Assembly (NCBI GenBank): GCA_036003705.1
Contig: DASYSE010000115.1
Span: 1 to 19,439 of the forward strand
Reading direction: 5' to 3'
DNA from: CALGFH01 sp036003705
GTDB lineage: Bacteria; Actinomycetota; CALGFH01
DNA length: 19,439 nucleotides
Both the position numbers and the translations under genes were made by a program. Positions 17,371-19,439 of the stretch are shown here, one piece after another; the first letter of the stretch is position 1, and the number at the start of each line of letters is the position of its first letter. The notes below the pieces were generated by a model. That model was not told the origin of the DNA. It saw only the letters and a list, made by a program, of their open reading frames with translations, and did no database searches.

Positions 17371-17858
17371 TTGCGGGGCTCGGCCTGGAGGAGCTTGGCT
17401 GGCAGCTCGCGACCGGTCGGGGTGGTGTAGCTGAACTCCTCGCCGGCCTTGCGGCCCGAGACCGCCTGGCCGAGGGCCGACTGGACGCTCAGCACCTCCA
17501 TGCCGTCGATGGCCTCCTCGCGGCTGCCTAGGAAGTAGGTCTCCTCCTCGCCGGCGATCTCCAGCCGCACCACCGTGCCCGGTCCGGCCACCCCGCTGGT
17601 CCCGGCCACCTCGCCCACCACCGCCGAGCTGAGCAGCGTCTCCAGCTGGCGGATGCGGGCCTCCATCATCCCCTGCTCGTTCTTGGCCGCGTCGTAGTCG
17701 GCGTTCTCGCGGATGTCGCCGTGCTCGCGGGCCGTGCCGATGGCCTGGGAGACGCGTTCGCGACCCTCCGTCTTGAGCTCGTTCAGCTCGCTGGAGAGCC
17801 GCTCATAGGCCTCGGGAGTCAGGTAGGTGACGCCGCGCTCGCTGGTTGGCTGGGACAT
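17367..17858 (-). CDS. greA: Transcription elongation factor GreA
   Basis: GreA rescues backtracked RNA polymerase by stimulating transcript cleavage. This 163-residue protein has the N-terminal coiled coil with the tip motif AREHGDIRENADYDAAKNEQG, where D48 and E51 match the catalytic acidic pair of E. coli GreA. The C-terminal FKBP-like domain contains GPGTVVRLEI and ends SYTTPTGRELPAKLLQAEP. The ATG at 17858 has a near-perfect AAGGAGGT 8-10 nt upstream, the strongest ribosome site in the window. The final TGA overlaps the probable CTG start of the oxidoreductase. hpd lies 111 bp upstream on the same strand; whether the two share a transcript is unclear. Confidence 0.97.
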   Translation of the reverse strand: MSQPTSERGVTYLTPEAYERLSSELNELKTEGRERVSQAIGTAREHGDIRENADYDAAKNEQGMMEARIRQLETLLSSAVVGEVAGTSGVAGPGTVVRLEIAGEEETYFLGSREEAIDGMEVLSVQSALGQAVSGRKAGEEFSYTTPTGRELPAKLLQAEPRN

Positions 17859-17969
17859 GGTGGCTGGAACCTCCTTGGCCGGTGCGGAATGGGCAGGACT
17901 CGGGACGGAGAAGAGAGCCCTTTCGCGCCGGTCACCGTGCCGATACGAAAACCCCGGTGCTTTGCTGGC

Positions 17970-19079
17970 CTACAGGTTGCCGCGGAGCGCCTGCTCGCGC
18001 TCCAGGGCCACGAACAACGCCTTGAAGTTGCCCTCGCCGAACCCGCGGGCGCCGTGCCGCTCGATCAGCTCGAAGAACACTGTCGGCCGATCCTGGGCCA
18101 TCCTGGAGAAGATCTGCAGCAGGTAGCCTTCCTCGTCGCGGTCGGCGAGCACGCCCAGCTCCCGCAGGCTGTCCAGATCGAGGTCGACGTCGCCGAAGCG
18201 GTCGGCCAGCTCGGCGTAATAGGTGTCGGGCACCCGCATGAACTCGATGCCCCTGGCCCGCAGGGCCCGCACGCTGGCCACGATGTCGCCGGTCTGGATG
18301 GCGATGTGCTGGACGCCGGGACCGCCGTAGAAGTCGAGGTACTCGTCGATCTGGGAGCGTCTCTTGCCCTCGGCCGGCTCGTTGATCGGGAACTTGATGC
18401 GCCCTTCGCCGTCCCAGACCACCTTGGACATCAAGGCCGAGTACTCGGTCGAGATCGCCTCGTCGCTGAAGTGGACCAGCTGGGTGAAGCCCATGACCCG
18501 TTCGTAGAAGGCGACCCAGTGGTCCATCCTGCCCAGCTCGACGTTGCCGACCACGTGGTCGATCGCCTCGAGGCCGGCCGCCGGCAGCGGGTCCGGCACC
18601 GAGCTCCAGGCGACGAAGCCGGGCAGGAACGGCCCGGTGTAGGCGGAGCGGTCGATCAGCGAGTGGATGGTGTCGCCGTAGGTGGCGATGGCCGCCTGGC
18701 GGACGATGCCGTGCTCGTCCTTGCTGTCGGTTGGCTCCAGGACCCCGTCGGCGCCCCGCTCGACCGCGGCGGCGTAGGCGGCCGCGGCGTCGGGCACGGC
18801 GAGGGCGATGTCGCGGACGCCGTCGCCGTGGCGGGCGACGTGGGCCGCGATCTCGGAGTCGGGCCGCAGCGCGCTGGTCAGCACCAGCCGGATCGCGCCC
18901 TGCTCGACCACCCAGGAGGCGCGGTCGCGCAGGCCGGTCTCCGGGCCGGCGTAGGCGACCGGGGTGAAGCCGAACCCGGTGCGGTAGAAATGGGCCGCCT
19001 GCTTGGCGTTGCCGACCCACAGCTCGGCGTGGTCGATGCCGAGCAGGGCGAGGGGGTCGTGTTGGTTGATCGCGGTCAT
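17970..19079 (-). CDS. hpd: 4-hydroxyphenylpyruvate dioxygenase
   Basis: HPD converts 4-hydroxyphenylpyruvate to homogentisate with Fe(II) and O2, in tyrosine catabolism. The 369-residue length is typical of bacterial HPD. The N-terminal vicinal-oxygen-chelate domain starts near LGIDHAELWVGNAKQAAHFY. The catalytic C-terminal domain carries the iron triad H175 (IDHVVGNVE), H258 (VQHIAIQTGD) and E337 (VFFELIER), followed by the active-site cap helix GFGEGNFKALFVALE. The ATG at 19079 has GGGAGGTG about 6 nt upstream and begins at the conserved N-terminus. A longer frame reaching 19154 would start within the terminator-like hairpin region and is not preferred. No homogentisate dioxygenase or other pathway gene is in the window. 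The downstream neighbour is greA, which has no metabolic link. Confidence 0.96.
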   Translation of the reverse strand: MTAINQHDPLALLGIDHAELWVGNAKQAAHFYRTGFGFTPVAYAGPETGLRDRASWVVEQGAIRLVLTSALRPDSEIAAHVARHGDGVRDIALAVPDAAAAYAAAVERGADGVLEPTDSKDEHGIVRQAAIATYGDTIHSLIDRSAYTGPFLPGFVAWSSVPDPLPAAGLEAIDHVVGNVELGRMDHWVAFYERVMGFTQLVHFSDEAISTEYSALMSKVVWDGEGRIKFPINEPAEGKRRSQIDEYLDFYGGPGVQHIAIQTGDIVASVRALRARGIEFMRVPDTYYAELADRFGDVDLDLDSLRELGVLADRDEEGYLLQIFSRMAQDRPTVFFELIERHGARGFGEGNFKALFVALEREQALRGNL

Positions 19080-19128
19080 GGATCCACCTCCCGCGAGACG
19101 GCCACAGCGGCCCAGAATGCGCAAAAGG

Positions 19129-19145
19129 GCGGGCACGGTGCCCGC
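19129..19145 (-). terminator. Hairpin followed by a T-run, probable histidine kinase terminator
   Basis: On the minus strand GCGGGCA-CCG-TGCCCGC (stem 7 bp, or 8 counting the inner pair) is followed by CCTTTTGC. It lies 68 nt after the kinase stop and 50 nt before hpd, a fitting place for termination between them. As an odd-length 17-bp palindrome it could instead be an operator or leader hairpin of hpd. Confidence 0.5.
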
Positions 19146-19183
19146 ACGGACCACAACGCTACCGTCTGGACGCCGCGGACGCT

Positions 19184-19276
19184 AGGACACGGTCAAGCAT
19201 CGGTGCCGCATTTCAGACGCGCTGGACTGACGGCCAGTCCGGCGCATGCGCGCCGGGCATGCTTGACCGGTGTCCT
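19184..19276. repeat. 17-bp inverted repeat enclosing a smaller hairpin
   Basis: The left arm AGGACACGGTCAAGCAT (19184-19200) is the reverse complement of 19259-19276 apart from one extra base. The 58-bp interior holds GCGCTGGACTG / CAGTCCGGCGC (19219-19245), an 11-bp stem with one T-G pair and a 5-nt loop, and the palindrome GCGCATGCGC. The right arm encodes the last residues of the kinase. It could be a terminator-like fold or a remnant of a small palindromic element. Confidence 0.6.
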
Positions 19277-19439
19277 CGTGGGACGCCGGTGGCTGGCTGC
19301 TGGGCCAGGGGAAGGCGGAGCTCGAAGCGGGCGCCGCGGCCCGCTCCGGTGGGGTCGGTGACCAGCAGCTCCCCGCCCTGGGCGTTGGCCAGCTGGCGGG
19401 CGATGTACAGCCCCAGCCCGACCCCGCCGGCGCGGCGGG
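19213..19439 (-). CDS. Sensor histidine kinase, C-terminal ATPase end (5' part beyond the window)
   Basis: Only the last 75 residues are visible, read leftwards from the right edge. The segment GGVGLGLYIARQLANAQGGEL is the G2 box and following helix of a HATPase_c domain. GARFELRLPLA is its closing strand. This is the standard end of a membrane or soluble sensor kinase. A tail of about 25 residues rich in Pro, Arg and Ser follows and lies partly within an inverted repeat; the TGA is at 19213-19215. The sensor domain, phospho-accepting His and partner regulator are outside the window, so the stimulus cannot be inferred. Confidence 0.85.
   Translation of the reverse strand, partial: RRAGGVGLGLYIARQLANAQGGELLVTDPTGAGRGARFELRLPLAQQPATGVPRGHRSSMPGAHAPDWPSVQRV

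Noticed and set aside
16078..17430. A 450-codon plus-strand frame opposite the oxidoreductase
   Set aside because: No recognisable domain; the minus strand carries Rossmann, EKP and catalytic motifs.
19185..19200. TTGACC in the left inverted-repeat arm as the hpd -35 box
   Set aside because: The bases at the matching -10 position (GCGTCC on the minus strand) do not fit a promoter.
17721..19361. A 546-codon plus-strand frame opposite greA and hpd
   Set aside because: A codon-bias shadow; both minus-strand genes are certain from catalytic residues.

Overview
The window is very GC-rich, with G or C at almost every third codon position. It carries mostly housekeeping genes in an order typical of Actinomycetota: a SurA-like lipoprotein, mazG, eno, divIC/ftsB, a DUF501 gene and a short ppx. 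GTG and TTG starts are common, Shine-Dalgarno sites are mostly clear, and recognisable -10 boxes are of the TANNNT type. I infer a high-GC, probably uncultured or poorly sampled actinobacterium; nothing in the window fixes the genus. I support 16 protein genes (two cut by the window edges). I see no tRNA, rRNA, CRISPR array, insertion sequence or prophage gene.

Layout. (1) 1-835, minus: family 2 glycosyltransferase running off the left edge. (2) 836-1157: divergent spacer with two tandem-repeat arrays. (3) 1158-2114, plus: short PLP-dependent threonine/serine dehydratase. (4) 2282-7554, plus: mfd, then phosphoglucomutase pgm. (5) 7558-8583, minus: a YghZ/Gpr-type aldo-keto reductase, ending 3 bp from pgm. 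(6) 8665-10824, plus: SurA-like parvulin lipoprotein, then mazG. (7) 10823-10943: six-copy 20-bp repeat in the convergent gap. (8) 10913-11776, minus: lipoprotein with a second membrane segment and a Pro/Gln-rich tail. (9) 11953-13691, plus: eno and divIC with overlapping stop and start. (10) 13692-14018: terminator-like hairpin, a strong promoter and a long hairpin leader. (11) 14019-16063, plus: S1-domain protein, DUF501 protein and ppx. (12) 19079-16165, minus: hpd, greA and a Gfo/Idh/MocA oxidoreductase that seems to start at CTG overlapping the greA stop. (13) 19213-19439, minus: C-terminus of a histidine kinase entering from the right edge.

How the genes relate. mfd and greA both act on stalled RNA polymerase, through transcription-coupled repair and transcript cleavage. 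mazG, ppx and the S1 protein concern nucleotide, polyphosphate/(p)ppGpp and RNA metabolism. eno, pgm and gpr are central carbon enzymes, and hpd is tyrosine catabolism. The series mfd ... mazG ... divIC - S1 protein recalls the Bacillus order mfd-yabN(mazG)-divIC-yabR, while eno-divIC ... DUF501-ppx is actinobacterial, so the window looks like a composite of the two.

I found no convincing new multi-gene system. The most interesting unexplained items are non-coding: short tandem repeats with a different unit in several intergenic gaps, a long hairpin in the S1 gene leader, and the apparent CTG start with a 4-nt overlap.
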